Assembly (NCBI RefSeq): GCF_000376945.1
Contig: NZ_AQXU01000025.1
Span: 749,982 to 813,981 of the forward strand
Length of the DNA stretch: 64,000 nucleotides
From: Leeia oryzae DSM 17879
Lineage (GTDB): Bacteria > Pseudomonadota > Gammaproteobacteria > Burkholderiales > Leeiaceae
Reading direction: 5' to 3'
The position numbers were made by a program, and so were the translations under genes. The notes beneath the pieces are model-generated. The model worked only from the letters and a program-made list of their open reading frames with translations, did not search any database and had not been told where the DNA came from. Shown in pieces: positions 51,527 through 59,227 of the stretch. The stretch's first letter is position 1, and every line of letters begins with the position of its first letter.

Positions 51527-52909
51527 ATGCAAGCACGTGACGTAAAAACAGTTGAAGATGCCATTGCCCTAGTCGAAGCCCGTGGCCTGACCCACGTCAA
51601 GGTCGGTTTATCCGATATCGACGGTATCATGCGCGGCAAATACATATCCAAAGACAAATTCATTTCTGCCCTGACATCCGGCTTTGGCTTCTGCAACGTC
51701 GTGCTGGGCTGGGACCTGAACGACCAGTTATACGATAATGTGCAATATACCGGCTGGCATACCGCCTACCCGGATGCCTGGGTACGCATTCTGCCCGAGA
51801 CCTGTCGGGACCTGCCGTTTGAACAGGTCAACGGTCAGGACATGCTGTTCTTCCTGTGCGAATTCATCGAAGACGCCGCCAATATCTGCCCGCGCAACAT
51901 GCTGCACCGGATTCTGAAACGCGCCGATGGCTTGGGCTTTGATGCCAGCGCCGCACTGGAATACGAATTCTTCATGTTCAAGGAAACCCCGGAATCCGTA
52001 CGAGAAAAGAATTACCAGAACCTGACCCCGTGGACACCGGGCTACTTTGGCTACTCGGTCCTGCGCAGCACGGTCGAAAACGACTTCTACCACCAGTTGC
52101 TGGGGCTTTGCGAAGCCATGGACATGGGCATTGAGGGCCTGCATACCGAAACCGGCCCGGGCGTGCTGGAAGCTGCGCTGGGTGTAGATGGCGCTGCTGC
52201 TGCCGCCGACAAGGCCTTCCTGTTCAAGACCTTTACCAAGGTACTGGCGCAGCAGAATAACCTGATGGCCACCTTCATGGCCAAATGGTCTCATAACTTC
52301 CCGGGACAAAGCGGCCACATCCACCTGTCCCTGAAAGACAAGCAGACCGGCAAGTCCGCCTTCTATGACCCGGACCAGAAATACAACATGAGCAAGACCC
52401 AGCGCCACTTCATGGCCGGGGTGCAAAAATACCTGCCGGAATTCATGTCGATGTTTGCCCAGACCGTCAACAGCTACTCGCGTCTGGTACCCGGTTACTG
52501 GGCGCCGCTGGATGCCACCTGGGGCCTGGAAAACCGTACCACGGCACTGCGCCTGATCCCGGGCTCGGCCAAATCACAACGCATGGAAGTCCGTATCGGT
52601 TCTGCCGATGCCAACCCGTACATCGCCCTGGGTGCCGCGCTGGGCGCAGGCCTGCTGGGGGTAGAGCGCGAGCTGGAACCGGAACCGATGGTGGTTGGCA
52701 ATGCCTATACCCAGACGTTCCCGGACCACCTGAAACTGCCGAATACCCTGTGGGAAGCCGCCCAGCGCCTGAAAGGCAGCGAGGCCGCCCGTACGCTCTT
52801 CGGCGATGCGTTTGTCGATCATTATGCTGCCACCCGCGAATGGGAAGAGCGCGAGTTCCGTCGCCACGTGACTGACTGGGAACTGCAGCGCTATTTCGAG
52901 ATCATCTGA
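51527..52909 (+). CDS. Glutamine-synthetase-like gamma-glutamyl-amide ligase
   Basis: A 460-residue member of the glutamine synthetase family. The catalytic set is visible: metal ligands in ALEYEFFMF, TETGPGVLEAAL, the GHIHLSL histidine, and the glutamate/ATP region with NSYSRLVPGYWAP and ENRTTALR. The tyrosine loop that is adenylylated in type I GlnA is missing, and the neighbours are not ammonia-assimilation genes. Relatives of this kind (PuuA, IpuC, GlnA3/4 types) join glutamate to an amine with ATP to give a gamma-glutamyl amide. The amine is probably imported by the APC permease. First gene of the plus operon; strong ribosome site GGAGAGAGAG; a LysR box upstream. Confidence 0.9.
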   Translation: MQARDVKTVEDAIALVEARGLTHVKVGLSDIDGIMRGKYISKDKFISALTSGFGFCNVVLGWDLNDQLYDNVQYTGWHTAYPDAWVRILPETCRDLPFEQVNGQDMLFFLCEFIEDAANICPRNMLHRILKRADGLGFDASAALEYEFFMFKETPESVREKNYQNLTPWTPGYFGYSVLRSTVENDFYHQLLGLCEAMDMGIEGLHTETGPGVLEAALGVDGAAAAADKAFLFKTFTKVLAQQNNLMATFMAKWSHNFPGQSGHIHLSLKDKQTGKSAFYDPDQKYNMSKTQRHFMAGVQKYLPEFMSMFAQTVNSYSRLVPGYWAPLDATWGLENRTTALRLIPGSAKSQRMEVRIGSADANPYIALGAALGAGLLGVERELEPEPMVVGNAYTQTFPDHLKLPNTLWEAAQRLKGSEAARTLFGDAFVDHYAATREWEEREFRRHVTDWELQRYFEII

Positions 52910-52914
52910 TAGAC

Positions 52915-52940
52915 GGGTGTCACGCAAACACGTGACACCC
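52915..52940 (+). promoter_or_regulatory. Intercistronic hairpin between GS-like gene and aldehyde dehydrogenase gene
   Basis: A perfect 10-bp stem, GGGTGTCACG with CGTGACACCC, loop CAAACA, beginning 6 bases after the GS-like stop. It lacks a U-run (ATTTGATCAC follows), so it is more likely an mRNA-stabilising or partial attenuating hairpin than a full terminator. Confidence 0.6.
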
Positions 52941-52982
52941 ATTTGATCACATCACTGATTTGTTTTTTGACGAGAGACCCCT

Positions 52983-54371
52983 ATGACCGCAGAACTCATT
53001 ACCCGCAGCCCTGTAGACGGTAGCGTGGTTGTCAGCCGCCCTTACCATGGCGATGCGGCAATCCGCAACGCGCTGGAAAAAGCCAAGGCGGCACAAGCCG
53101 CCTGGAAAGCCACCGCCATTGCCGACCGTGCCGGCATCCTCAGCAAGGGGGTGGACAATTTTGTTGCCAAGAAAGACGAGATCGCACTGGAACTGACCCG
53201 CCAGATGGGCCGGCCGATCCGCTACACCCCCGGTGAAGTCGCGGGTTTTGAGGCACGCGCAAGACACATGATCTCGATCGCCCACGACGCGCTGCACGAC
53301 GTGGTACCTGCCGCCATTGAAGGCTTTACCCGTTTCATCCGCCGCGAGCCGGTCGGGGTGGTACTGGTAATTGCCCCGTGGAACTACCCGCTGCTGACCG
53401 CAGTGAACGCCGTGGTACCGGCACTGATGGCCGGTAACGCCGTCATCCTGAAACACTCTGCGCAAACCCCGCTGGCCGCCGAGCGCATGGTTGAAGCCTT
53501 TAGCGGCATCGGCCTGCCAGACGGGTTGTTCCAGTTTGTACATACCGACCATGCCGGCACCCAGCGACTGATCCAGGCACCGGAAATCAACGCCGTCTGC
53601 TTTACCGGCTCGGTGAACGGCGGGGCCGCCGTCGAGCAGGCCGCGGCTGGCCGCTTTATCGGTGTCGGTCTGGAACTGGGCGGCAATGACCCGGGCTATG
53701 TGCGTGCCGATGCCGATCTGGATCACGCGGTCGACACCCTGGTGGACGGCGGCTTCTTCAACTCCGGTCAAAGCTGCTGCGGTATCCAGCGCATTTACGT
53801 GCATCAGTCGCAGTACGACGATTTTGTCGCCAAAGCAGTGGCGCTGACCCGCCAGTACAAGCTGGGCGACCCGATGGACCCGGACACCACGCTCGGCCCG
53901 GTGGTACGCACCTCGGCCGCCGATGATATCCGCGCTGTCATCAAGGATGCGCTGGACAAAGGTGCCAAGGCGATGATCGACTCCCGCGAGTTCCCGGCTG
54001 ACCAGCCAGGGACTGCCTTTGTCGCGCCACAGATTCTGGTCAACGTGAATCATGGCATGGCCATCATGAACGACGAATGCTTCGGCCCGGTGGTCGGCAT
54101 CATGCCGGTCAAGGACGACGCCGAGGCCATCCGCCTGATGAACGACAGTCCGTTTGGCCTGACCGCCTCTATCTTTACCAAGGACGAAGCCGCTGCGCTG
54201 GCGATTGGCGACCAGCTGGAAACCGGCACCGTGTTCATGAACCGCTGCGACTATCTGGACCCGGCGCTCGCCTGGACCGGCGTCAAGAACACCGGCCGCG
54301 GGGCGACCCTGTCTTCCGTCGGGTATGAACACCTGACCCGACCAAAATCCTTCCATCTGAAAAAACTGTAA
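52983..54371 (+). CDS. NAD(P)-dependent aldehyde dehydrogenase
   Basis: A 462-residue aldehyde dehydrogenase. Cofactor and catalytic parts are complete: APWNYPLLTAVNAVVPALMAGNAVILKHS, FTGSVNGGAAVEQAAAG, catalytic Glu in LELGGNDPGYV, catalytic Cys in NSGQSCCGIQRIYV, and the end motif CFGPVVGIMPVKDD. In the operon it follows the ligase and precedes an alcohol dehydrogenase by 19 bp, which suggests the pair oxidises an alcohol to an acid in two steps, perhaps on the gamma-glutamylated substrate. Confidence 0.95.
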   Translation: MTAELITRSPVDGSVVVSRPYHGDAAIRNALEKAKAAQAAWKATAIADRAGILSKGVDNFVAKKDEIALELTRQMGRPIRYTPGEVAGFEARARHMISIAHDALHDVVPAAIEGFTRFIRREPVGVVLVIAPWNYPLLTAVNAVVPALMAGNAVILKHSAQTPLAAERMVEAFSGIGLPDGLFQFVHTDHAGTQRLIQAPEINAVCFTGSVNGGAAVEQAAAGRFIGVGLELGGNDPGYVRADADLDHAVDTLVDGGFFNSGQSCCGIQRIYVHQSQYDDFVAKAVALTRQYKLGDPMDPDTTLGPVVRTSAADDIRAVIKDALDKGAKAMIDSREFPADQPGTAFVAPQILVNVNHGMAIMNDECFGPVVGIMPVKDDAEAIRLMNDSPFGLTASIFTKDEAAALAIGDQLETGTVFMNRCDYLDPALAWTGVKNTGRGATLSSVGYEHLTRPKSFHLKKL

Positions 54372-54390
54372 ATCAAGCGGAGATACCCCG

Positions 54391-55563
54391 ATGACCGACA
54401 TGAACGCATACCGCGCCAACTGGAATTACCCGACAGCGATCAAGGCCGGCGCTGGCCGCATCAAAGAATTGCCAGACCATTGCAAGGCACTGGGCATGAA
54501 AAACCCGCTGCTGATTACCGACCCCGGACTGGCCAACCTGCCCGTCGTCACCGATGCCGTGGCCAGCTGCAAGGCTGCCGGCCTGGCCTGTGCGGTGTTT
54601 AGCAACATCAAAGGCAACCCGACTGGCCAGAACGTCATGGACGGTGTGGCAGCCTTCAAGGCCGGCCAGCACGACGGCGTGATCGCCTTTGGCGGCGGCT
54701 CCGGCCTGGATGCAGCCAAAGCGGTCGCCCTGATGGTCGGCCAGACCGGCGAACTGTGGGACTATGAAGACGTGGGTGACAACTACCTGCGCGTGAATGT
54801 AGACGCCATGGCCCCGGTGGTTGCCGTGCCGACCACCGCCGGTACCGGCTCCGAAGTCGGCCGAGTCTCGGTGATTACCGACGACACCGCCCACATCAAG
54901 CGGCTGATCTTCCACGCACGCATGGTGCCAGCAGTAGTGATTCTGGACCCGGAAGTCACCACCGGCCTGCCGGCCAAGCTGACTGCCGCCACCGGCATGG
55001 ATGCGCTCAGCCACAATCTGGAAGCCTATTGCTCGCCGTTCTACCACCCGATGGCCACCGGCGTGGCGCTGGAAGGGATGCGCCTGGTCAAGGAATACCT
55101 GCCGCGCGCGGTCAAGAACGGCCAGGACGTAGAAGCCCGCATGCAGATGCTGGTCGCCAGCACCATGGGCGCCACCGCTTTCCAGCGCGGTCTGGGCGCC
55201 ATGCACGCACTGGCCCACCCGCTGGGCGCACTGTATGACGCGCACCACGGCATGCTGAACGCCATCCTGATGCCGTACGTGCTCAAGGCCAACCAGTCGG
55301 TCATTGAAGAACGCATTACCGCGCTGGCCCGCTATCTGAACCTGCCGAACCCGTCGTTCGAGGCCTTCCTCAACTGGGTACTGGCCTTGCGTGAAGAAGT
55401 CGGCATCCCGCACGCGCTGTCCGCCATTGGTATCGACGATGCACAGGCACAGAAAGTGGGCGAGATGGCGGTGGCAGATCCATCCCACGGCACCAACCCG
55501 ATCCCGTTCACCGCCGCGCAATACAGCGAGATCTTCAAACGTGCGGTGGTCGGCCTGCTGTAA
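54391..55563 (+). CDS. Iron-containing alcohol dehydrogenase (group III)
   Basis: A 390-residue group III alcohol dehydrogenase. The NAD motif FGGGSGLDAAKAVALM, the PTTAGTGSEVGR stretch and the metal site are present: Asp/His in GMDALSHNLEAY and His residues in GLGAMHALAHPLGALYDAHHG. The metal ligands of the family (Asp, three His) can all be placed. It acts on an alcohol, giving the aldehyde for the adjacent dehydrogenase. The ribosome site GCGGAG is present, and the gene is closely spaced after the aldehyde dehydrogenase gene. Confidence 0.95.
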   Translation: MTDMNAYRANWNYPTAIKAGAGRIKELPDHCKALGMKNPLLITDPGLANLPVVTDAVASCKAAGLACAVFSNIKGNPTGQNVMDGVAAFKAGQHDGVIAFGGGSGLDAAKAVALMVGQTGELWDYEDVGDNYLRVNVDAMAPVVAVPTTAGTGSEVGRVSVITDDTAHIKRLIFHARMVPAVVILDPEVTTGLPAKLTAATGMDALSHNLEAYCSPFYHPMATGVALEGMRLVKEYLPRAVKNGQDVEARMQMLVASTMGATAFQRGLGAMHALAHPLGALYDAHHGMLNAILMPYVLKANQSVIEERITALARYLNLPNPSFEAFLNWVLALREEVGIPHALSAIGIDDAQAQKVGEMAVADPSHGTNPIPFTAAQYSEIFKRAVVGLL

Positions 55564-55574
55564 CCCGGCCACAG

Positions 55575-55613
55575 CGTTGCGTTAACCGGGTAGCAAACCC
55601 GGTGAGCGCAACG
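55575..55613 (+). promoter_or_regulatory. Long intercistronic hairpin after alcohol dehydrogenase gene
   Basis: Two stacked stems: CGTTGCG (55575-55581) with CGCAACG (55607-55613), and inside ACCGGGT (55585-55591) with ACCCGGT (55597-55603), with a 3x3 internal loop and apical loop AGCAA. No U-run follows. It lies in a 218-base gap before the M81 gene and may mark mRNA processing or partial termination. Confidence 0.6.
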
Positions 55614-55781
55614 TGCCAGACAACCTGACCGTTGCGACTGGCCCCAGACAGACCCTCCGTTACCCGTCAGGGAACGGAAATCATAAAACAGGATGCAAAC
55701 AGACATTCTGGAAAGCGACAGGGCGGCAGTCAGGCTGCCGTCCTGTTTCACACGACTTCCGCCTACGCGCAGGAGAACCGC

Positions 55782-57224
55782 ATGGCACGAATCGGGATTG
55801 CCGGCTTTTTACACGAGACCAATACCTTTGCCGACAGTCGGGCACGTTTTACCACCTTTGCAGAGGCCGACGCATGGCCAGGCCTGCAATGGGGCGACGG
55901 CATGTTTGAGGCGATCAAGGGCGTCAACATCCCGGTTGCCGGATTTGTCGATGCCCTGGCCGGCAAGGGCCACGAACTGGTACCGCTGGTCTGGGCCTCC
56001 GCCAATCCGAGCGGCCCGGTGACTGAGGATGCGTTCGAATCCATCTGCTGGATGCTGCTGCTCAGCCTGGCCACGACCGGCCCGCTGGACGTACTGTATC
56101 TGGACCTGCATGGCGCCATGGTCACCGAGCACCTGCAGGATGGCGAAGGCGAGCTGTTGCGCCGGATTCGCGCCGAGATCGGCGACCAGTGCCCGATTAT
56201 TGCCACACTCGACTTCCACGCCAATATTACCCCGGCCATGGTCAGCCATACCGATGCACTGGTGGTGTACCGTACCTACCCGCATGTCGACATGAGCGAC
56301 TCCGGCGAACGGGCGGCGGCACTGGTACCACGCCTGCTGGCCGGCGAACGCTGGCACAAGGCCTTCCGCCAGCTGCCGTTCCTGATCCCGATGCCATGGC
56401 AGTGCACGCTGACCGACCCGATGAAATCGCTGATCCAGGCAGCCGACGACATGGAATCTGCCGAGACCCCGATTGTCCGGTTTGCGCCCGGGTTCCCGCT
56501 GGCCGATGTCCCCGAGTGTGCGCCGTCGGTGCTGGTGTACGGTACGGATGAAGCCCATAGCCAGCAGCTGGCAGAACAACTCCACCAGCGCGTGCTGGCG
56601 GCACGGCACCAGTTTGCCGGCAAGCTCTGGTCCGCAACCGATGCGGTTCAGGCGGCTGGAGAACGGGGCAAACCCGGCCACCCCATTGTACTGGCCGATA
56701 CCCAGGACAACCCGGGCGGCGGCGCAGACAGCAACACCACCGACCTGATCGCCGCCATGCTGAAACAGCATGTAGGCGGCTGTGTCGGCCTGCTGTGCGA
56801 CCCTGCCACTGCCCGCAAGGCACACGCCGCCGGCTTGGGCAGCCAGTTACCGATGTCGCTGTGCGGCGATGACAGCACCTTTGGTACCTGGGACGTGGTA
56901 CATCTTGGCAACGGCCAGTTTACCGGGACCGGCCCCTTCTACGCCGGCTGCCGCATGGACCTGGGCCTGATGGCCGCGGTGCGCAGGCAAGGCGTAACGG
57001 TGCTGGTATCCAGCCGCAAGCAGCAAGCGGCCGATCAGGCCATGTTCCGTCACCTGGGCATCGAACCGGCCGAGCAGGCAGTGCTGGTGCTCAAAAGTTC
57101 CGTCCATTTTCGGGCCGACTTTGGCCCGCTGGCACAGGACATCCTGGTGGTAGCCGCCAGCGGCCCGAATATTGCCGACCTGCACCAGCTCACCTACCGC
57201 CATGCCAGCCGTCCCCCTGCCTGA
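55782..57224 (+). CDS. M81 family metallopeptidase (MlrC/DUF1485-like)
   Basis: A 480-residue zinc hydrolase of the M81 (microcystinase C) family. The start at 55782 follows AGGAGAACCGC. Candidate metal-site motifs are GIAGFLHETNTFAD, LDLHGAMVTEH, ATLDFHANITPAMV and HTDALVVYRTYPH, with the C-terminal DUF1485 half carrying ADTQDNPGGGADSNTT and PVVHLG-like strands. MlrC cleaves linear microcystin peptides; most relatives have unknown substrates. Located after a gamma-glutamyl ligase and two dehydrogenases, and with no PuuD-type amidotransferase in the window, it may release glutamate from the oxidised gamma-glutamyl product. That assignment is my inference. Confidence 0.9.
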   Translation: MARIGIAGFLHETNTFADSRARFTTFAEADAWPGLQWGDGMFEAIKGVNIPVAGFVDALAGKGHELVPLVWASANPSGPVTEDAFESICWMLLLSLATTGPLDVLYLDLHGAMVTEHLQDGEGELLRRIRAEIGDQCPIIATLDFHANITPAMVSHTDALVVYRTYPHVDMSDSGERAAALVPRLLAGERWHKAFRQLPFLIPMPWQCTLTDPMKSLIQAADDMESAETPIVRFAPGFPLADVPECAPSVLVYGTDEAHSQQLAEQLHQRVLAARHQFAGKLWSATDAVQAAGERGKPGHPIVLADTQDNPGGGADSNTTDLIAAMLKQHVGGCVGLLCDPATARKAHAAGLGSQLPMSLCGDDSTFGTWDVVHLGNGQFTGTGPFYAGCRMDLGLMAAVRRQGVTVLVSSRKQQAADQAMFRHLGIEPAEQAVLVLKSSVHFRADFGPLAQDILVVAASGPNIADLHQLTYRHASRPPA

Positions 57225-57250
57225 TCACCGGGCATGACACTCGTGCTTTT

Positions 57251-57283
57251 GCGATGCAGGTGCTATGCTGGCGCCTGCATCGC
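57251..57283. promoter_or_regulatory. Perfect inverted repeat upstream of lysR
   Basis: GCGATGCAGG (57251-57260) and CCTGCATCGC (57274-57283) are exact complements, 13 bases apart, with TATGCT in the spacer as a possible -10 box. It lies 65 bases before the LysR start and 27 after the M81 stop. It may be an operator for the regulator gene or a weak terminator of the operon (no U-run). Confidence 0.5.
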
Positions 57284-57347
57284 GCATGACGTTCTTGTAT
57301 TCTCGTCCTTCTAACGGATTGTTCGGGCGCATTGCCCCGGAATATTT

Positions 57348-58307
57348 ATGTCTGATATCGGTTTTGATCTGAAATTGCTGGAAGTCTTTGTCGCCATCGT
57401 CGAATCCGGCGGCATGACGGCCGCCGCCCAGCGGCTAGGCATGACCCAGTCGTCTGTTTCTCAAGGGCTGGCCAACCTGGAACAAAGCCTGCGGGTGCAA
57501 CTGATGGACCGCTCGCACCGGCCGCCACTGCTGACACCGCTTGGCCGCCAGTTCTATGATCAAAGCGCCCAGTTGCTGGCGCGCGCCCGGCAAGTCAGTC
57601 TGGAATTCCGCCGCAAAGAACAAACCCCGCTCAAGCATGTGCGTATCGCACTGGTCGATTCGCTGGCCACCAGCGTCGGTCGTGAACTGCTGGATGTGGT
57701 CAAGCTGCGCACGGCCCAGTGGTCGCTCACCACCGGCCAGTCGCACGCCCATGCCGAAGCCTTGCTGTCTCGCAAGGTAGACATCATCATCTCGGACGAC
57801 GCCATCGCCAGCCACCCGGAACTCTACCGCCGCCGGCTGATCCGCGAGCCATTTGTGCTGGTGATGCCCAAGGGCGAAGGCAGCGCCTTGCCCGTCTCCC
57901 TGCAGCAGCTCTCTACCCGTTCCGATTTCATCCGTTACAGTAACGGCACCGTCATCGGCCGCAGCATTGAAAAGCAGCTCAACGCCTGGAACATCAACCC
58001 GCCCCAGCGCATGCAGCTGGACAACTCGTTTGCCATCCTGTCCATGGTCAAGGCCGGCGCCGGCTGGGCCATCACCACCCCGCTCTGCCTGCTGCAAGCC
58101 GGGCTGCTCAGCGGCGAGGTCGACTGCATGCCGATGCAGGAAGGCCAGTTCTTCCGCGAGCTGACCCTGGTCGCCCAGGCTTCTGAGCTTGGCAGCCTGC
58201 CGGAACAACTGGCCAGCGATACCATCAGCATACTCAAGACCCGCTACCTCCCGATCCTGCAAGGCAGTGCGCCTTGGCTGGCCAGCGGCATCACGCTGGG
58301 CGAATAA
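57348..58307 (+). CDS. LysR-type transcriptional regulator of the amine/glycerol regulon
   Basis: A 319-residue LysR-type regulator. N-terminal helix-turn-helix: LLEVFVAIVESGGMTAAAQRLGMTQSSVSQGLANLE; effector domain from about residue 95 (HVRIALVDSLATSVGREL). It sits directly after the M81 gene on the same strand. Two LysR-type dyads (ATTAG-N11-CTAAT type) in the divergent region at 50.8-51.4 kb are its most likely targets, so it probably activates both operons in response to the substrate or a glutamylated intermediate. It is distinct from the LysR protein at 39153. Confidence 0.93.
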   Translation: MSDIGFDLKLLEVFVAIVESGGMTAAAQRLGMTQSSVSQGLANLEQSLRVQLMDRSHRPPLLTPLGRQFYDQSAQLLARARQVSLEFRRKEQTPLKHVRIALVDSLATSVGRELLDVVKLRTAQWSLTTGQSHAHAEALLSRKVDIIISDDAIASHPELYRRRLIREPFVLVMPKGEGSALPVSLQQLSTRSDFIRYSNGTVIGRSIEKQLNAWNINPPQRMQLDNSFAILSMVKAGAGWAITTPLCLLQAGLLSGEVDCMPMQEGQFFRELTLVAQASELGSLPEQLASDTISILKTRYLPILQGSAPWLASGITLGE

Positions 58308-58336
58308 CCGACCGGACAGACGGCGAGCCCCGCGTC

Positions 58337-58365
58337 TTGACATGCAGGGCAGACAGGTCTAAAAC
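58337..58365 (+). promoter_or_regulatory. Sigma-70 promoter of the candidate RNA
   Basis: A consensus TTGACA (58337-58342) is followed after 17 bp by TAAAAC (58360-58365). Transcription would begin near 58372. It lies 30 bases after the LysR stop codon. Confidence 0.55.
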
Positions 58366-58371
58366 TTGTGA

Positions 58372-58743
58372 CTGCTACCCGGCTCGCGTTGTTGTTACTT
58401 GCTTCGCTGAGCACCCTTCCCGATCTTCACGCGCCCATGCGGGCGCACTCGGCTTGACGGGACATCGTCCCGGTCGGAACCCGTGCTCGCAGACCTTTTT
58501 GGTCACTGGGCTCCGGCTGCCGCAAGACCATCTGCGGTACGGCATCCCCCACTGTCTGGCTGCATGCATGTGGTTTGTTTCTTTGGCCGTGTGCATACAC
58601 CCCATACAGATGACCCCCTGTCGGTAGCAATCTTGATGACCCCGAGTGTCGGTGCCGACCCTGCGCCCTGCTGTTCTGGCACGGGGCAGATTCAACCGCC
58701 ACCCACCCGGGTCATACCCGCAACGTTCACCGTTGCGGTTTTT
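58372..58743 (+). ncRNA. Candidate structured RNA or leader upstream of truncated haemoglobin gene
   Basis: About 370 bases between a consensus promoter (58337) and an intrinsic terminator (58718-58743). No plus-strand frame with a ribosome site fits inside. Many local hairpins can be drawn: GCGCCC-ATGC-GGGCGC near 58433, GGGAC-ATC-GTCCC near 58459, AGACC-TTTTT-GGTC near 58490, GCCGCA-N8-TGCGG near 58519. The sequence does not resemble RNase P RNA, tmRNA or a riboswitch class that I can recognise by eye. Start and end are inferred from the flanking signals. It could be a free small RNA or a regulated leader of the haemoglobin gene. A minus-strand frame over the region has no family signature. 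Confidence 0.45.
58718..58743 (+). terminator. Intrinsic terminator 30 bases before the truncated haemoglobin gene
   Basis: CCGCAACG pairs with CGTTGCGG around TTCAC, followed by TTTTT. The start codon of the haemoglobin gene is at 58774, so there is no space for a separate promoter between them. Confidence 0.85.
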
Positions 58744-58773
58744 GTCATTCGGCATTCGTAAGGGGAGTTCACC

Positions 58774-59136
58774 ATGAGTACGTCACTCTATCAACGGCTG
58801 GGCGGGTCTATCGGCATCACACGCATCGTGGATGATCTGGTGGCAGCCCACTTGGCCAATCCGGCCGTCAAAGCACGCTTTGAAAACGTCAAGGATCTCG
58901 ACCACCTCAAACGCATGGCGTGCGAGTTCATGTGCGCAGGCGCTGGCGGACCTGAAGCCTATACCGGCAAAGACATGCTCGCCGCACACAAAGGCATGAA
59001 CATCAGCGAGCAAGAATATCTGGCGGTCATCGATGATATTGTCAGTGCCATGACCAAGAATGAAATCGACGAGGGCACCAAAGGGGAAGTGGTGGCTATT
59101 CTGTATTCACTGAAAGGTCAGATCATTCGTGTCTAG
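58774..59136 (+). CDS. Group 1 truncated haemoglobin
   Basis: A 120-residue 2-on-2 globin of group 1 (TrHbN-like). It starts SLYQRLGGSIGITRIVDDLVAAHL, has the distal region FENVKDLDHLKRMACEFMCAGAGGP, and a proximal histidine (H72 in DMLAAHKGMNIS). Such globins bind O2 and NO and usually act in NO detoxification or oxygen handling. The ribosome site AAGGGGAG is strong. Transcription must pass through, or be released from, the terminator just upstream, which suggests regulation by attenuation. Confidence 0.95.
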   Translation: MSTSLYQRLGGSIGITRIVDDLVAAHLANPAVKARFENVKDLDHLKRMACEFMCAGAGGPEAYTGKDMLAAHKGMNISEQEYLAVIDDIVSAMTKNEIDEGTKGEVVAILYSLKGQIIRV

Positions 59137-59227
59137 GCACAAGAGGATTTTCATCAGCGCAATAGCAAGCGACGCGGGTCAGCCAGCCTGATCCGCGCAT
59201 CTGCCATGGGTTGCATGCACACCGGGC

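Noticed and set aside
52947-55572. Long minus-strand open frames (490 and 399 codons) opposite the aldehyde and alcohol dehydrogenase genes
   Set aside because: They are shadows of GC-rich codon use in the two well recognised plus-strand enzymes and show no domain of their own.
58375-58755. Minus-strand open frame of 126 codons across the candidate RNA
   Set aside because: No family signature, it is full of Arg, Cys and Gly as antisense frames in GC-rich structured DNA often are, and a promoter and terminator of opposite direction fit the region better.
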